A stretch of DNA of 64,000 nt from Myrica gale (Eukaryota; Streptophyta; Magnoliopsida; Fagales; Myricaceae): assembly GCA_963930655.1 (NCBI GenBank), contig OZ005618.1, positions 17,945,001 through 18,009,000 of the forward strand, in the 5' to 3' direction. Position 1 is the stretch's first letter; the number at the start of each line of letters is the position of its first letter. The translations under genes and the position numbers were made by a program. The notes below the pieces were generated by a model that saw nothing but the letters and a program-made list of their open reading frames with translations, made no database searches and had not been told where the DNA came from. Shown here piece by piece: positions 43,593-55,912 of the stretch.

Positions 43593-44646
43593 AGATTACA
43601 ACTTACTTTTTTTTTTTCTAAGCAAGCAAGAGATAACAATCACATGAAAGAGAATACATCAAACAAGCCCTTATCAAACAGAACTACAGGGATCAGCATG
43701 AGGGCAAACGGCACAAGGCCTACAAAGAGAAAGAGGACAAAAATGTTGTGAAAAATACTATTTCCTCTTGCGGAATAACATGAGAAACGAAAATAAGAAG
43801 AACAAGAAATAAACATTTGCACGGCACAGAGATTTACGTGGTTCCCTCAATGTGAGGTATGTCCACAGAGTTGCAGAGATTTCACTATTGTTGATCAAAA
43901 GTACAAGGAGGCAGCCGTCACATAGAAAACGGCGCAAAAGGATAAAATTTTTGACATAATAAAACCCTAACCCTGAGCACCACATATAAAGGACCTGGGT
44001 CACCACATCACCAAAATAAACTGGGTCAAAAATTTTATATCGGTCCAAGCCTTTGCTCTATGGATTAAACCTCACAAAATATCCCTTCTTAAACCGTAAA
44101 CGCTCTTCGTCGAATCGGGCGGGGTACTATCCGAGTCAGATATAACAAACATGCTCCACATAGCCTAACAAAAAAATCTAGCTAACATAAAAGGCCAAAA
44201 AACCCAGCTATCACAAAGCCCTAGAGGCGATGACGCTAGCCGAAGGGAAGGAGACGACGACATCTTAGTCCTGATACCTGCATAGATCGCATCTAAAAGA
44301 ACCAAAGGAAGAGCACACATCACACTTGCAAAAATAGGATTAAGCCACCAAAGAAAGGGAGATCGGAGACCAAAGAAACCGATTAGAAGCATCAAGACTA
44401 TCAGAGCAGTCCAAGGAGGTCTGACACCTATGATTCTCTACGAAACAAAAGACCCCCACCAACAAGGAGGAGCCAAGAGAACTAACAAAACTAGATGGAA
44501 AAGGTCCGACTAGAGAGAGAAAGAGGACAGTGGGAGGAGGAGGAAGAGATCCTCCCGCCAGCCAGGCTGAAAGGGAAAAGGAGAGGCCAGGTGCAAGAAG
44601 AAGAAAATTATAGAGAGAGGCAAGTGCGTCTAGATTACAACTTACT
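43593..44646 (-). mobile_element. Non-LTR (LINE-type) retroposon with poly(A) and 15-bp target duplication
   Basis: AGATTACAACTTACT occurs at 43593-43607 and 44632-44646. Adjacent to the left copy is a T-run followed by CTAAGCAAGCAAG, i.e. a minus-strand insert ending ...GCTTAG-poly(A). The 5' part on the minus strand (about 44400-44630) is CT-rich like a LINE 5' UTR. No ORF1, endonuclease or RT is recognisable, so it is an internally deleted or non-autonomous copy. It is itself split by a solo LTR (43744-44170). Confidence 0.72.
43744..44170 (-). mobile_element. Copia-type solo LTR (427 bp) inside the LINE-type retroposon
   Basis: Flanked by AAAAA on both sides (43739-43743 and 44171-44175). 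On the minus strand it begins TGTTAGGCTATGTGG and ends TATTTTTCACAACA, with TGTT..AACA terminal inverted bases. It contains the text ATTTACGTGGTTCCCTC (plus strand, 43832-43848) common in plant Copia LTRs. The duplication is homopolymeric and therefore weak alone, but the termini fit. Confidence 0.6.
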
Positions 44647-44736
44647 TGAATATACACAGATTTCACATTTTCTTATTTCTACCTCTTCTTATTCTCTGTT
44701 CTGTTTGATACTCTGCTTTCACCTACAAAGTTAACA

Positions 44737-45392
44737 TAGGACACGGCACAAAGCTATGACTAAAAAAGATGTTACCCTTAGAAGTAAGGTACTATATATG
44801 AGACTTTTCCCATGAAGGTAATGGGTGATGACTATTGACGGGTAAGAAATGTAGGACTTTCTAGCTAATAGTGAAAGAAGACGGTGTAAAAGAATAGTTT
44901 TTCACTATCGTGCTTTTTGGCATTTGTGCCTTTAAACTATATTAAACTTAAACAGAATGAATACAAAATTAATAATAAGTTTACACTTTGCACCTCATGC
45001 ATGTAATAATTTTATGGTTAATGTTGTGGTTCATGACATATTTTTTCGTTGATTTCAATGTACAAGTTGTAAACCTATTGTGATATTGTGAAAAGCATCA
45101 TATATATTTTTTCTTAAATAAAACTATAATTCTTTTCTATACCTTTTTGTCTTTTTGGATTTACTAATTTGATGATTCACAAACCTAACATTATATATAA
45201 GTACTTGAGAAGAGAGCTAAAGATTGACTTGGACGTATGCGAGTTGTATCGTTTAAGGGATTTTGTCTCGCGCGAATTTAGAGGAATGTGGTCCACAAAC
45301 ATGCACGACTGGTATATATACATAATAATGTAACTACTAGGTAGTAAAAATTTCGAGCAACTTGACATCGTGGCCGAAAAATTCTTACTTAT
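44737..45392. other. AT-rich spacer
   Basis: No gene or repeat boundary recognised. Confidence 0.45.
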
Positions 45393-45432
45393 TTTTTTTG
45401 TTAAACCAGAGATATTATATATTGTAAGAACC
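45393..45432 (-). mobile_element. 3' tail of the LINE remnant, separated by Copia element 3
   Basis: On the minus strand this reads TTACAATATATAATATC then CTGGTTTAACAAAAAAAA, an LINE-like 3' end with a short poly(A). It continues directly from the LINE sequence ending TTTGGTTC at 50593-50600 once the Copia insertion and one copy of its target duplication are removed. Confidence 0.55.
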
Positions 45433-45762
45433 TGACAAAAAGGAAGAGGAGAGTTTTGGCTGATTACCAACTCGGTGAACCAGAAACTTCGATTGTATTT
45501 TGTTGTTGTGTATTGTGTTTTACAATGGAAATAACTCCACATAAATCTAAAAAGCAGATCCTGAAAAACAGAGATAATTTATGACTACAGACTAAACGTA
45601 ACAGCTATCAATCTAACATTACAACTCCTTTCTTTCCTTTATGCAGCAGGTCCCATTCTTGATAAGACATCAACTTTATTTCTTCAAATGCAGTGTTGTG
45701 TCTCCTCTTGTTCCAATGATCCGTGTTTTCTAGTGCATTTAATTTTAATGTCTATCTCAATA
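45433..45762 (-). repeat. 3' LTR of Copia element 3
   Basis: Plus-strand start TGACAAAAAGG, end TATCTCAATA. About 16 substitutions separate it from the other LTR. Confidence 0.88.
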
Positions 45763-45774
45763 CTCCCCCTCAAG

Positions 45775-48700
45775 ATGGAGATGCAATTGACTAAATCCTC
45801 ATCTTGCCTAAGAGATATTGAAACTTCTTTGAAACCGATTGCCTTTGTCATTACGTCTGCAACTTGTAAATTTCTTTAGATGTGAAATGTCTTTATCAAA
45901 CCTGCTTATATTTTCTCCCTCACAATGTGACAATCAATCTCTATGTGTTTTATTCTCTCATGATAAACCGGATTTGAAGCAATATGAACAGCTGCTTGAT
46001 TATCACAAAATAATTGTATCGGTTTCTCAACAGATATGCCAAAATCATTCAATAAACTTTTAAACCATACAAACTCGCAAGTTGTTACAACCATTGATCG
46101 ATATTCTGCCTCAGCAGAGGATCTAGACACAGTCCTCTGTTTCTTTGACCTCTATGATATCAAACCATCTCCAAAGAAGATGCAGAACCCAGTAATGGAC
46201 CTTCTAGTTTCTGGACAAATGCCCCAATCTTTATCACAGAAGGCAGTCAGCTGCATAACACCTTTTGCTGGGTAAAGCAGCCCTTGTGATGGGGATGTCT
46301 TCAAATATCTTACTACCCTTGATGTTGCCTTCCAATGCACATCTTTCGGCTGACTAAGATATTGACTTAGGACCTGTACCGAGTATGATATATCAGGCCT
46401 AGTTATTGTTAGATAAAACATCCTTCCTATTCGTCTTCTATACTGTCTAGGATCAGCCAAGGCTTGCTCTTCTTCCCCTTTGAGTTTCAAATTTTGTCCA
46501 TGGGAAATTGGATAGATTTAGCACCAAGAAGTCCACAGTCTTGCAAAATTTCCAGCGTGTATTTCCTTTGACAAATGAAAATCCCTTCCTTAGATCGGGC
46601 GACTTCTATGCCTAGGAAGTATTTCAACTTTCCAAGGTCCTTTAGCTTGAAATGGTCTGCCAAATATTGCTTCAGTTTCTAAATTTCATCTTCATTGTCT
46701 CCTGCAATTACCATATCATCAACGTATACAAACATTACAGTAAAAGAGCAATCAGTATTCTTGTTAAAGAGTGAATAATCTACTTTAGATTGGATAAAAC
46801 CAATCTTGGTGATAACAAAGGTGAGTTTTTGATTCCATTGACGAGAGGCTTGCTTTAAGCCATAAATAGATCTCTTAAGCCTACATACTCGTTGCTCCCC
46901 CTCTCTACCATACCTTGGAGGCAAAGTCATGTATACTTCTTCATCTAATTCTCCATATAGAAAAGCATTATTAACATCAAAATGATGGAGAGACCAGTTT
47001 TTACATGCGGCAATGGAAAGAAGGCATCTCACAGTTAGCATTTTGGCAACAGGGGAAAATGTTTCAAAATAATCTTCTCCTTCTCTTTGAGTGTAGCCTT
47101 TCGCCACCAATCTAGCCTTGTGTCGTTCAATGCTACCATCATTGACCCATTTGCAACCGATTGGTTTCTTCCATGGAGGCAAGTTGGTCAGTTCCCATGT
47201 CTCATTGTCTTCAAGAGCTTGAATTTCAGCATTCATGGCACTCCTCCAATCTGAGAACTTCTGGGCTTCTTCAAAAGTGTGAGGCTCCTACTCAAGGGTG
47301 ATGGATAGAGTATATTTCAAGTCTGTGGCTGAGAGTTTAGAATAATTAAGAACTGAAGAAAGAGAATGATCATTACCTCTAGGAGCTGTTACATCGGAAG
47401 GAAGAGTGCCCGAAGTTGCCAAGGAAGTCACCAACTTGCAATGAAAATCTTTGAGGTATTCGAGTATTTTTCTGATTCTAGTGGACCTACGGGGTTCTTG
47501 GAGAGAAGGTGGTTCAAAAATGGGAAGAGGAGATAAGTCAGTAGCTTTTGAAGTAAGAGATTCCTCATGATGATGATTATTAATTTCAATTGTTGATTTC
47601 CTCAAGAAATTAGAATTGTCACCCGTTTGTGAAGGTGGATCAAAAACCTCTAAGATGGGATTTGGTATAACTGGGACATCATCTAGAGTAGTGATTTCTG
47701 GTGTAGGTAGCAGAGAAGAAAAGTTGTGGTTTTGCTAGAAAGGAAATGTGTCTTCATAAAAGATCACATCTCAGCTAGTGATTGTTTCTCTTGTTTTCAA
47801 GTCAAAGAAATTGTAACCTTTTATTCCATTTGGATATCAAATGAACACACATTTTCGGGCTCTAGGATCAAACTTATTTTTGTGGGGATCAAGATTTGAT
47901 GCATAGCATAAACATCATAATGTTCTTAAGTGAGAATAGCTAGGTGTTTTACGAAAGAGAAGCTGGTAAGGACTTTGATTTTTCAAATTTGGTGAGTGTG
48001 TCCTGTTTATGAGATGCACTCTCACCAGAATTTTAAAGGTAGGCTAGCTTGAAAACGTAGGCCCTTGCTACGTTCAACAAGTGCAAGTGTTTTCTTTCTA
48101 CTACCGAGTTTTGTTGTGGTGTGTACACACAAATTTGCTGGTGGAGAACTCCTTTTTGGGAGAAAAATTCTGTCATGTTAAACTACTTTCCTTGGTCAGA
48201 TCGTACAGCCTTTATTTTGCATTTGAACTGATTTTCAATGAGGTTAAAAAAAACTATCAATGATGTATCTGGTTTGACCTTTGTTTGTCATGAGATAAAT
48301 CCATGTTGTTCGGCTGTGATCATCAACTATTGTGAGAAAGTAGTGCGCTCCATTCAAAGATGCAATAGAGAAAGGACCCCAAATATCCAGGTGTATTAAA
48401 TCAAAAACAACTTCTACAAAATGGTGACCAGAGGGAAAAGGTAATCTGGTCTGTTTTCCCATATGGCAAGCATTACAAAATGTTTTTGCATCAAAGTTAG
48501 GAATATTAGAGTCTATGCTATGCAACAAATTCTTTCTTTGAACAGAAGGATGTCCCATTCTAAGATGTCAAAGCTTAGCTGTGTAAACAGAGTTCGATGG
48601 GGCAGCAAAATGATTGGTTCGGGGCTGGTCCAGTTGCAGATGGTAGAGACCTTGGACTTCCTTAGCAACTCCAATCATCTCCTTGGTTACTAGCTCCTGT

Positions 48701-50160
48701 ATGTAACAATAATCAGCAAAAAAAAAACACAATGAAAATTCAGATCTTTGGTCAATTTAATTGTGGAAATGAGATTAAAGTTAAATAGTGGAACATAGAG
48801 AACATCCGTGAGAGTAAGGGTAGGTGAGATGACTACTGTTCCTATGTGAGTGACGGGTGTGGATGACCCATTTGGTAGTTCTACTGAAGTGTCTTTAATG
48901 GCTCTTCTACGTGTTAACAAACTGAGAAAACCAACTATGTGGTCTGTGGTTCTTGAATCTAAGATCCAAGTGCATGACTCATTTGAGGTATTTGTGCAGC
49001 TCAAACTGTGTTTAGAGACAACTGATAAAGTTCTTTTGGGATTACCTGAGGTGTTTGAAGGATGGTTACCTAAGAGTTTTGTGTTGGAATTTGTGGTGCT
49101 AGAGTTTTGACTTTGAAGAAGTGCAATGAGCTGCTGCATCTGCTATTGAGAAACACTGAGAGTCGAAGAACTCTTTGAGTCATCTTCAGTTGCTTTCAAA
49201 TTTACAGCCCTGTAATCCTTAGAACCAGATGGCGGCTTGTGGAACTTGTGGTTAGGAGGATATCCATGGATTTCCCAGCATGTGTCCACGGTATGGTTAG
49301 TCCTCCCACACTTGCTACATGGTGCCTTATTCCTTGATAGAGACGATCTGGTGCTTCCCTTTTGGTTTTGTTTGACTGCTCCCCATGGTCTATAAAATTT
49401 TCCTCCATGAGCAAGCATAGCCGAGACCTCAAGGACCTTTTGAGTGTTTTCAGTTAGCTCATGGTTGGATTCCTCTTGCAACACCAAGTTGAAAATGATG
49501 TCAAGTGATGGCAGTGGATCCTTAAGGAGGATTTGATTCCTTAATCCAGTATAGATCTCATCTAGACCCATTAAGAATTGTATTATATGTCTTTTCTCCT
49601 ATCACTTGTTGATAATGCCGATGACACCACAGTCAGTTGCAGAGCAACTAAAAGGATCTTCATATCTGGGGATCTCTTCCCATATCAGTTTCATTTTGGA
49701 GAAGTAAACACTTATTGGTTTTTTTTTCTTGTTTGGTAGCTGTCAGTTGTTGCTCCAGCAGGAAGATGCAATTGTTGCTTGACTTGGCGAATCGCTTCTT
49801 AAGTTCTGCCCATACATGTGCTGCAGAATCTGAGTACATCATATACCCAGCTATTTCGGGTGACATGCTGTTTGTAATCCATGATAAAATCATGTGATTG
49901 CATCTTTGTCATTGGGGGTATTACGAGCTTGTTTCGGCTGGTTGCTTAACCGTGCCATCCACAAACCCAAGCTTATTTTTGGCAGACAAGGCCACGCACA
50001 TGACCTGCTCCAAGCATGATAGTTCTGAGGGGTAAGAGGTTATGACACCAACACCAGTCTAGGACTCTCCATGGTGAAGAAAGAGTGGGTTGAAAGCCGA
50101 ATCTTCCTTGGAATTGAATGGGCTGGTTGGATTTATAGTTTCGTCACCTGAATCAGTCAT
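45775..50160 (-). pseudogene. Copia gag-pol pseudogene of element 3
   Basis: Starts at an ATG at 50158-50160 (MTDSGDETINPTSPF). Recognisable pieces in order on the minus strand: gag (50160-49660, then 49571-49143) with an intact-looking zinc knuckle CSKCGRTNHTVDTC; protease 49139-48690, where the active-site triplet reads DSR instead of DSG; integrase zinc region and start of the core 48558-48244 (CNAC, LIHLDIWGPF); degraded integrase to about 47610; reverse transcriptase 47236-46679 with YVDD still present; RT/RNase H 46490-46152 and 45906-46130 ([19 protein letters not shown]). Frame changes and stops between pieces show it is inactive. Confidence 0.88.
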
Positions 50161-50260
50161 AATGGGAGTTAATGTGTGTTGCTTGACTGTTTGGTTAAGG
50201 GGTTGGAAGTACGTGGAGAATCAGGATCAACAGAGATTTAAGACTCTCCCTCTGATACCA

Positions 50261-50592
50261 TGACAAAAAGGAAGATGAGAGTTTTGACTGATTACCAACT
50301 CGGTGAACCAGAAACTTCGATTGTATTTTGTTGTTGTATATTGTGTTTTACAAAGGAAATAACTCTACATAAATCTAAAAAACAGATCCTGAAAAACAAA
50401 GATAATTTATGACTACAGACTAAACGTAACAGCTATCAACCTAACATTACAACTCATTTCTTTCCATTATGTAGCAGGTCCTATTCTTGATAAGACAACA
50501 ACTTTATTTCTTCAAATGCAGTGTTGTGTCTCCTCTTGTTCCAATGATCCGTGTTTGCTGGTGCATTTAAATTTAATGTCTATCTCAATAGA
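50261..50592 (-). repeat. 5' LTR of Copia element 3
   Basis: Coding-strand start TATTGAGATAGACATT, end CTTTTTGTCA, followed by the primer-binding site. Confidence 0.88.
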
Positions 50593-50597
50593 ACCAA

Positions 50598-51830
50598 ACT
50601 ACAACAAACTAAAACAACAAGACAAAACGAAGAAATTACTAGAAAACAAACGAAACCAACTAAGGTGGTTCGACACCATTGAACTTTCAAAAGCCTCGAT
50701 TAAGAAGAAAATGGGCGGGAACTTCTCTAGGAAAGGAGTGTGCAGCGGCCCATGCTGCTAGAGAGTGAGCCTCCAAGTTATCAACTCGAGGGATCTTCGA
50801 ATAAGAGAATAAAGGGATAGAGGAGAAAAACAGTTTGAGGCTGAGGATAATATAAGAAATTTTCCAAAGAAAAACCGAACTAGCAGAAGATCCATCTAAA
50901 TAGGAAGCTTGAAGAATACTATCCATAACAGTTTTAGAATCTCCTCAAAAAAGTAAGTGAGAGAGCTTCAGATCTGATGCCTTAGACAAGACAAATAAGG
51001 CAACTTCACCAATTAGAGGATCGGTGCAATTAGATCGCTGAATCCAAGCCTGTAAACAATCACCATTGGAATGGAAGAGAGTTGTTGCACTCACAGAAAA
51101 TGAAGACTAGATGGCAATATCAAACGTCATGCGAAGATATCCATTAGTAGGGAAAGAAGAAATTGCAGCTTTGGTAAATAATGGTGGAGAAGGGTGTCAT
51201 GCCGCTAAATGTTCGTAATGAGTATGTGATATTTGTCGCAGAAGAAATAAAGGAATATTGTGGATGTGAACATGTAACATCTTATTTCTTGCCATCCACA
51301 GATGATCCAGCATAAGCGCTGCAAATAGCTGAAATGAATGATTATCACTAGCAGGAATCCCAAGGAACCGCGATGGCTCTAATATGCAATGAATCCAATC
51401 TTCAATGGGATGCTGAGAAAATAGTTCGACATTAAAATCCAAGGAGAGAGGCGTCAGATGAGACGCGAGTGCGAATAGGAGAAGATAAGGTGATGAAGAG
51501 TCTCAGGATTATCTCCACAAAGCAGGCAAGAGGATTCACCCTGATAAGCCAAATTATGATTTTGTGATATACGTTGTCGAGTGGGCAAGATATTCCAAGC
51601 TATTTTCCACATAAGGAACTTCAATCTTTCATGAATATTGAGTTGCCAACATCCATTCGAGTTTGACTTGAAGAAGAAGTGAACCCATGGTCTTTGACTT
51701 GAAGATATTTCGAGACCAAATTTTCAACCATAATGCCTGTGTGATAATTTCATAGCATGCAATAAAATGATCAATATGATTGTAGATAAATCTCTGAAAA
51801 ATCTTTACCATATAGACATTTTAAGATAAG
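50598..51830 (-). pseudogene. LINE (L1-type) ORF2 C-terminal remnant
   Basis: On the minus strand, from 51811: a stretch ending TMGSLLLQVKLEWM; then FLMWKIAWNILPTRQRI (about 51560-51620) and a Cys-containing segment ESSCLLCGDNPETLHHL typical of the zf-RVT domain that follows the RT in plant LINEs; 51197-51442 with LDHLWMARNK; and 50687-50926 with KIPRVDNLEAHSLAAWAA, matching the plant LINE RNase H-like end (R.DN..AH.LA.WA). Stops and frame changes are present. No RT or endonuclease core is seen, so the copy is 5'-truncated. Copia element 3 is inserted in its 3' UTR. Confidence 0.72.
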
Positions 51831-53809
51831 AATTGTCTTGCCTTATGTAGCACTTTAATGACTGTTTATAACCAATAAATGCAATAGAAAAAAATTAAAA
51901 TAACAAGGAAATAAACTTTCATGCTATGAAACGTAAAATTTAATCTAAATTAACCAATGTCAATTTAGTAGCAAATTCAAACTTCCTGTGGGTAAAGGTC
52001 GCATCATGCATGAATTTACTGAACTTTATAATGAAACTAATAAATTCTGCGTTAATGAAGAAGAACCTCCGTACCAATGGGCATAAGAAAATCCATCTCT
52101 TAACAATAATTTACTATTTCATCCTAATCAAACCACAAAAATAATAACGTTTCTACGAGGCCAGGTCACCATTTTTATGATTCAATTGCAATGTTGATGT
52201 TAATAACCTTATGAAATCTTTATGTGACCACTTTTACGTATTAGGATGCTAAGGCTACTCCTAAAAGGCATCGATAATCACAACTTCCATATTCCCTTGT
52301 CCTTTTGTTGTGTAGCGACTTCTCCTTGAATCTAAGAAGTAAGGACATTAGGTGGCAAAATGACATAACCCCATAATATTCCTTATCCTTGTATTTTTGC
52401 TAAAGGATAAGAAAGGTACAAGGTCCCCACCCTTAGGTGGCAAAAGTACATTGTCCCCTCTCTAGGTAGCACATGTCCCTTATCTATTAATCATGGTAGT
52501 GGGGCATGCGACACTTTCTTACGACGCCACGTTACATTCTAGAATCTTATAGAACTTTGGTAAAGATGTTTCCACAACCTTTGTTCTCAATCAATCCTAG
52601 GCTGTCACAAGTCATTCTTCTCAACAAGTGCAACCTTGTGAGTACACACGACAAGCACACGCCTCAAAGATAATGTTCAATTGGCTGTCCCATTAAGGTA
52701 CTCTTCGTGACTCGAGCTCTATTTTTGGTATTTTGGATATAAAGAAAGATAAATTAAAATAAAGATGGATGGTTGAGAAGGCGGAGGAATAGAATCACAC
52801 GCATAGGCTAAGTTGGGTTGACACCTGAAACTAGCAAGACAATGAGGCTTTGTAAGCCTTTCCCCTGTGGAATTTACACTTCCGCACAGACAAGTACTCT
52901 CAGATAAGCAAGCCTAAGCCACCCAAGATAAGCTTAGACCCGATAGGCTGAACCTTTGTAAGAGAAGAACAAAGCTCAAGAGAACCACGCCCAAGCTATA
53001 TGCTCAAACAACTTACAAATGAACTCAGATCGTTTTTAAAAGGTTGGTTAAGTAATGAGAGAATCACGCCTGCCACAAGTAACCTTCCGCTCTTCAAAGA
53101 CTTTCGGCTTCCTTGCCAAGGAAAAGACCAAGCAACGCATGACCGCCACAAATACTCCTTCCCAAGCCAATGCACCTTTAAGGGAGGGACCACCACTTGC
53201 ACCCTAGTTTCTCTAACAAGGCAGAATCATGACCAAGTTAGAGTCTAGTATGAAAGAACCACATCCATGATAGCCCAAAGGTGACAGGGTTGGGTCTGGC
53301 CAGGGTTCAGCCTGCACCGTAGAAAAAGGGCACTGAGACCAAAAGCTCATTTGGAGACTATTATTTGATAAATATTCAATTGGATGCCTTAATATGGTGC
53401 CATGTAGGGGTACATATAGAATCTCCATGGGCTTGGGAGGCAAGGCCTTTCTTTCTAGTGGAAAGCCTTGATTCTCACTTAAATCATATCTCCCAAAATC
53501 AAGCAAAAGCCAAAAGGAAAGATCTTAAAAAGATTTTCCTTGGTGGCCAAAACTTGCCTAATTAGAAGTCTAATGTGGTCGGCCATATGCTTCCATATTG
53601 GAAGCAAATGTCAAATGTCATATAAGCACAAATCTCCTAATATCAGGCAAGGATCAATCTTCCCAAAATGGGGCCAAGATTGTTTCCATAATTGACTTAA
53701 ACCAACATGGTAATGTTTTGACTCCTAGGCAATAAAGATAACTTCCCATTAAATGGGAGATTCAACCATATAGGGATGGGTGACCCTATATGGCATTTGA
53801 TTGTTGACG
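51831..53809. other. Unrecognised spacer
   Basis: No supportable gene in about 2 kb. Frames around 52996-53565 overlap on both strands and show no known domain. The phrase GTGGCAAAATGACAT and its neighbour GTGGCAAAAGTACATTG (near 52355 and 52438) hint at an old local duplication. Confidence 0.35.
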
Positions 53810-54215
53810 TTGTTACCTCTATGAAATTGCCCTTCTTCAAAGGTGAAAATTGGAACATCACATCTCAGACTGTGACGTCGCACTTGTCTTTCTTGAGGTT
53901 GTCCACTAGGAGAAGTGCGGTGTAGAACTTTCGAACAATGTCAAGCATAGAGGTCCTAGTCTACTACAAGTACGATATCCAACCTTAGAACGCCATCAGG
54001 TTGCCGATGATATGCTCCTCAAAAGGCAAGTCATCAAAGTTTGGCACGGTGACAGGCCACTCCATCACCACAGGCCTCAACAAAATCAAGGCACGATACT
54101 CCTAACATGACATTGGCTCCTCAAAAGAAGCAGGAACCCCAACATCCAATCGGGATTCGCCCTCGACTATTGCGGAGGAAGAAGAAGAAATGCGTTCACG
54201 CTTTACCATTTAATC
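53810..54215 (-). pseudogene. Relic of a plant transposon protein (N-terminal part)
   Basis: Minus-strand reading begins MVKRERISSSSSAI near 54210 and continues, with stops, through EWPVTVPNFDDLPFEEHII and LDIVRKFYTALLLVDN. The IVR.FY.. pattern is typical of the segment preceding the putative plant transposon protein domain seen at 2990-3640. The two may derive from related elements. Confidence 0.4.
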
Positions 54216-54339
54216 TACAACACAAAAATAGTTGCACAGTTAGAGACGTGTACAACATATGATAAGAGATATTTGTGGGCACAAAATACCCATTACGTGC
54301 GCATGCATGTCTACATTTTATTATTTGATGTGCGGGACG

Positions 54340-54720
54340 TTGACGCATTAGGTATGTTTTGACCATGCACTCTCATGTCATGTAATGTTGTAGGGTTGTC
54401 CAAAAAATCGGCTGGACCGGCCAACCTGGACCGATTTTGGCCAATCCGGACCAAAACCAGTGTACTCTGGTCCGGTTCTGGGTTACCTATATGGAAAACC
54501 AGAACTGGACCGGAGTATACCACTTCAAATCGGTCATTACCGATAAAAAAAACACAAAAAGGCCTAAAAAAGTAAAAATGTTAAGAGCCCAAACCAAAAA
54601 AAGCCCAAAATGACATAGCCCAAACCGGCCCAAGCTGTCCATCCAACCCGGACTGGTGAAACCGGGGACCGGACCGGTGCTATTAGAATGACCGATCTGG
54701 TATGTTCACTTACAAACATA
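54340..54720. repeat. ACCGG/CCGGT-rich segment, possible hAT-type fragment
   Basis: Dense GGACCGG and CCGGTCC-like motifs follow TAGGGTTGTCCAAAAAATCGG at about 54390. Such sequence is common in non-autonomous hAT elements of plants. Ends and target duplication were not identified. Confidence 0.3.
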
Positions 54721-54768
54721 CCGGTTTGGATAGTCGCTAGCAACGGTTAGATCGTGCTACAATTGATG

Positions 54769-54932
54769 ATCACGTGACCAGCACACGATGTGTGCATGTT
54801 TATTATTTAGTTTGCATGACGTGCAACAGAATGCACTGTTTAATCTTGCTAATCACGTGACCAGTACACGATGTGTGCATGGGTATCATTTTGTTTACAC
54901 GATGTACAACAGAACACATCGTTTAATTTATA
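54769..54932. repeat. Diverged ~83-bp tandem duplication
   Basis: Copies start ATCACGTGACCAGCACACGA (about 54769) and ATCACGTGACCAGTACACGA (about 54852), each followed by TGTGTGCATG and ending ATCGTTTAAT / CTGTTTAAT. Both contain the palindrome ATCACGTGA. Confidence 0.7.
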
Positions 54933-55903
54933 ATTGAAACATTGGTCACATGCTGTAAAATATCATCCGTACGCTATGGGTGGAATATCGAGCAAACTTA
55001 TTCATAATCACCCACTTCCAATCCCCTACAACCACCCAAAACAACTGAAACAAGACCCAAATCAGCCACACAACAATCATAAACTAAAATGCAACACAAT
55101 GACACAAAATAACACCTGATTATGACTACAACAACAAAAGCACCGATTTTGCTCAAAATCCATTACATGACATGCACGGTAATTGGCAGTGTCATTGAAA
55201 CGTAATTTGAGATCCTTTGCTGAGAACTATGTTAGACGTCCGGACATGCTATTCGAGTTTGCACAGGTAGTACTGCTTCCAGCCAACATTAGAGATTTCC
55301 ACGTGTGAAGCATGTGAGTTTAAAAAACTAAGTGCAAACCCATTTTCTTCGTCTGCACATGGGTAATTACTGTGTATTGGTGCTGAACCATCATGTTTTG
55401 TTGACAGAAGTTAGGTTTGTCAACAAGCTAAGACGTGCAAACGCGTTTCTAGGAGTCTGTACGTTTTAAAGATTGCATGACGGAGAAAGATCATCATGTT
55501 TCGCTGACAAAAGTTAGGTTTGATACTAAGTAAACCATGCGCACAGTATTTTTTGTTTCGTGACGAAGGACATCCATCATGTTTTTGGGACAAAATTGGA
55601 ATTTGACACCCAACTTAACGTGCAAAACATTTTTATTTAACATCTGAACGGTTTTATTGTTCTTTACATGCCTCTGTGAGAAATTTGTTTCTTTTTTTGT
55701 CATTAAAGAGTTACTTTCAGTTACAAAAATCAATTTGACTCTCAAAATGTTTTCATTACAGGTCATATTTCTTGTAGTGGTTGTTGAAATGAAAGCTATC
55801 ATATTTGCCTGCCATGTAGCCAACACACTTCCTGTTGAGAACCTGATTTTTGAGAGTTCATGATTCGTAGGAAACCTACAATGGTATCCAAGATCAGAAC
55901 TTC
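54933..55903. other. Unrecognised spacer
   Basis: No gene. The phrase ATCATGTTT..CTGACA(A/G)AAGTTAGGTTTG occurs twice (about 55390 and 55492). A GTCCGGACATGC motif at about 55240 recalls the repeats at 3.9-7.2 kb. Confidence 0.35.
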
Positions 55904-55912
55904 CTTTCTGAG

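Larger units (their letters stand above)
43410..44736 (+). mobile_element. Probable Copia-type solo LTR, interrupted by a non-LTR retroposon
   Basis: The outer pieces 43410-43607 and 44647-44736 join across the insertion into an LTR-like sequence: start TGTTATAACTAATGGAGG, a TATA-like GATATAAAAG at about 43570, CT-rich tail, end AAAGTTAACA. No primer-binding site follows, so it would be a solo LTR. The 5-bp flanks (GGGTC and TAGGA) do not match, so boundaries are tentative. Confidence 0.45.
45433..50592 (-). mobile_element. Decayed full-length Ty1/Copia retrotransposon 3
   Basis: LTRs 45433-45762 and 50261-50592, about 5% different by eye. A perfect 5-bp target duplication GAACC lies at 45428-45432 and 50593-50597. 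On the minus strand the primer-binding site TGGTATCAGA lies at 50251-50260 and the polypurine tract CTTGAGGGGGAG at 45763-45774. LTR ends are TA..CA on the coding strand, non-canonical. The polyprotein is broken. Gag text (FLHHGES.., KNKLGFVDGTV) and the CTTGAGGGGGAG tract are like element 1, suggesting the same lineage at an older age. Confidence 0.92.

Noticed and set aside
44165..44666. Minus-strand ORFs in the LINE-type retroposon
   Set aside because: They read CT-rich 5' UTR-like sequence; no LINE protein motif.
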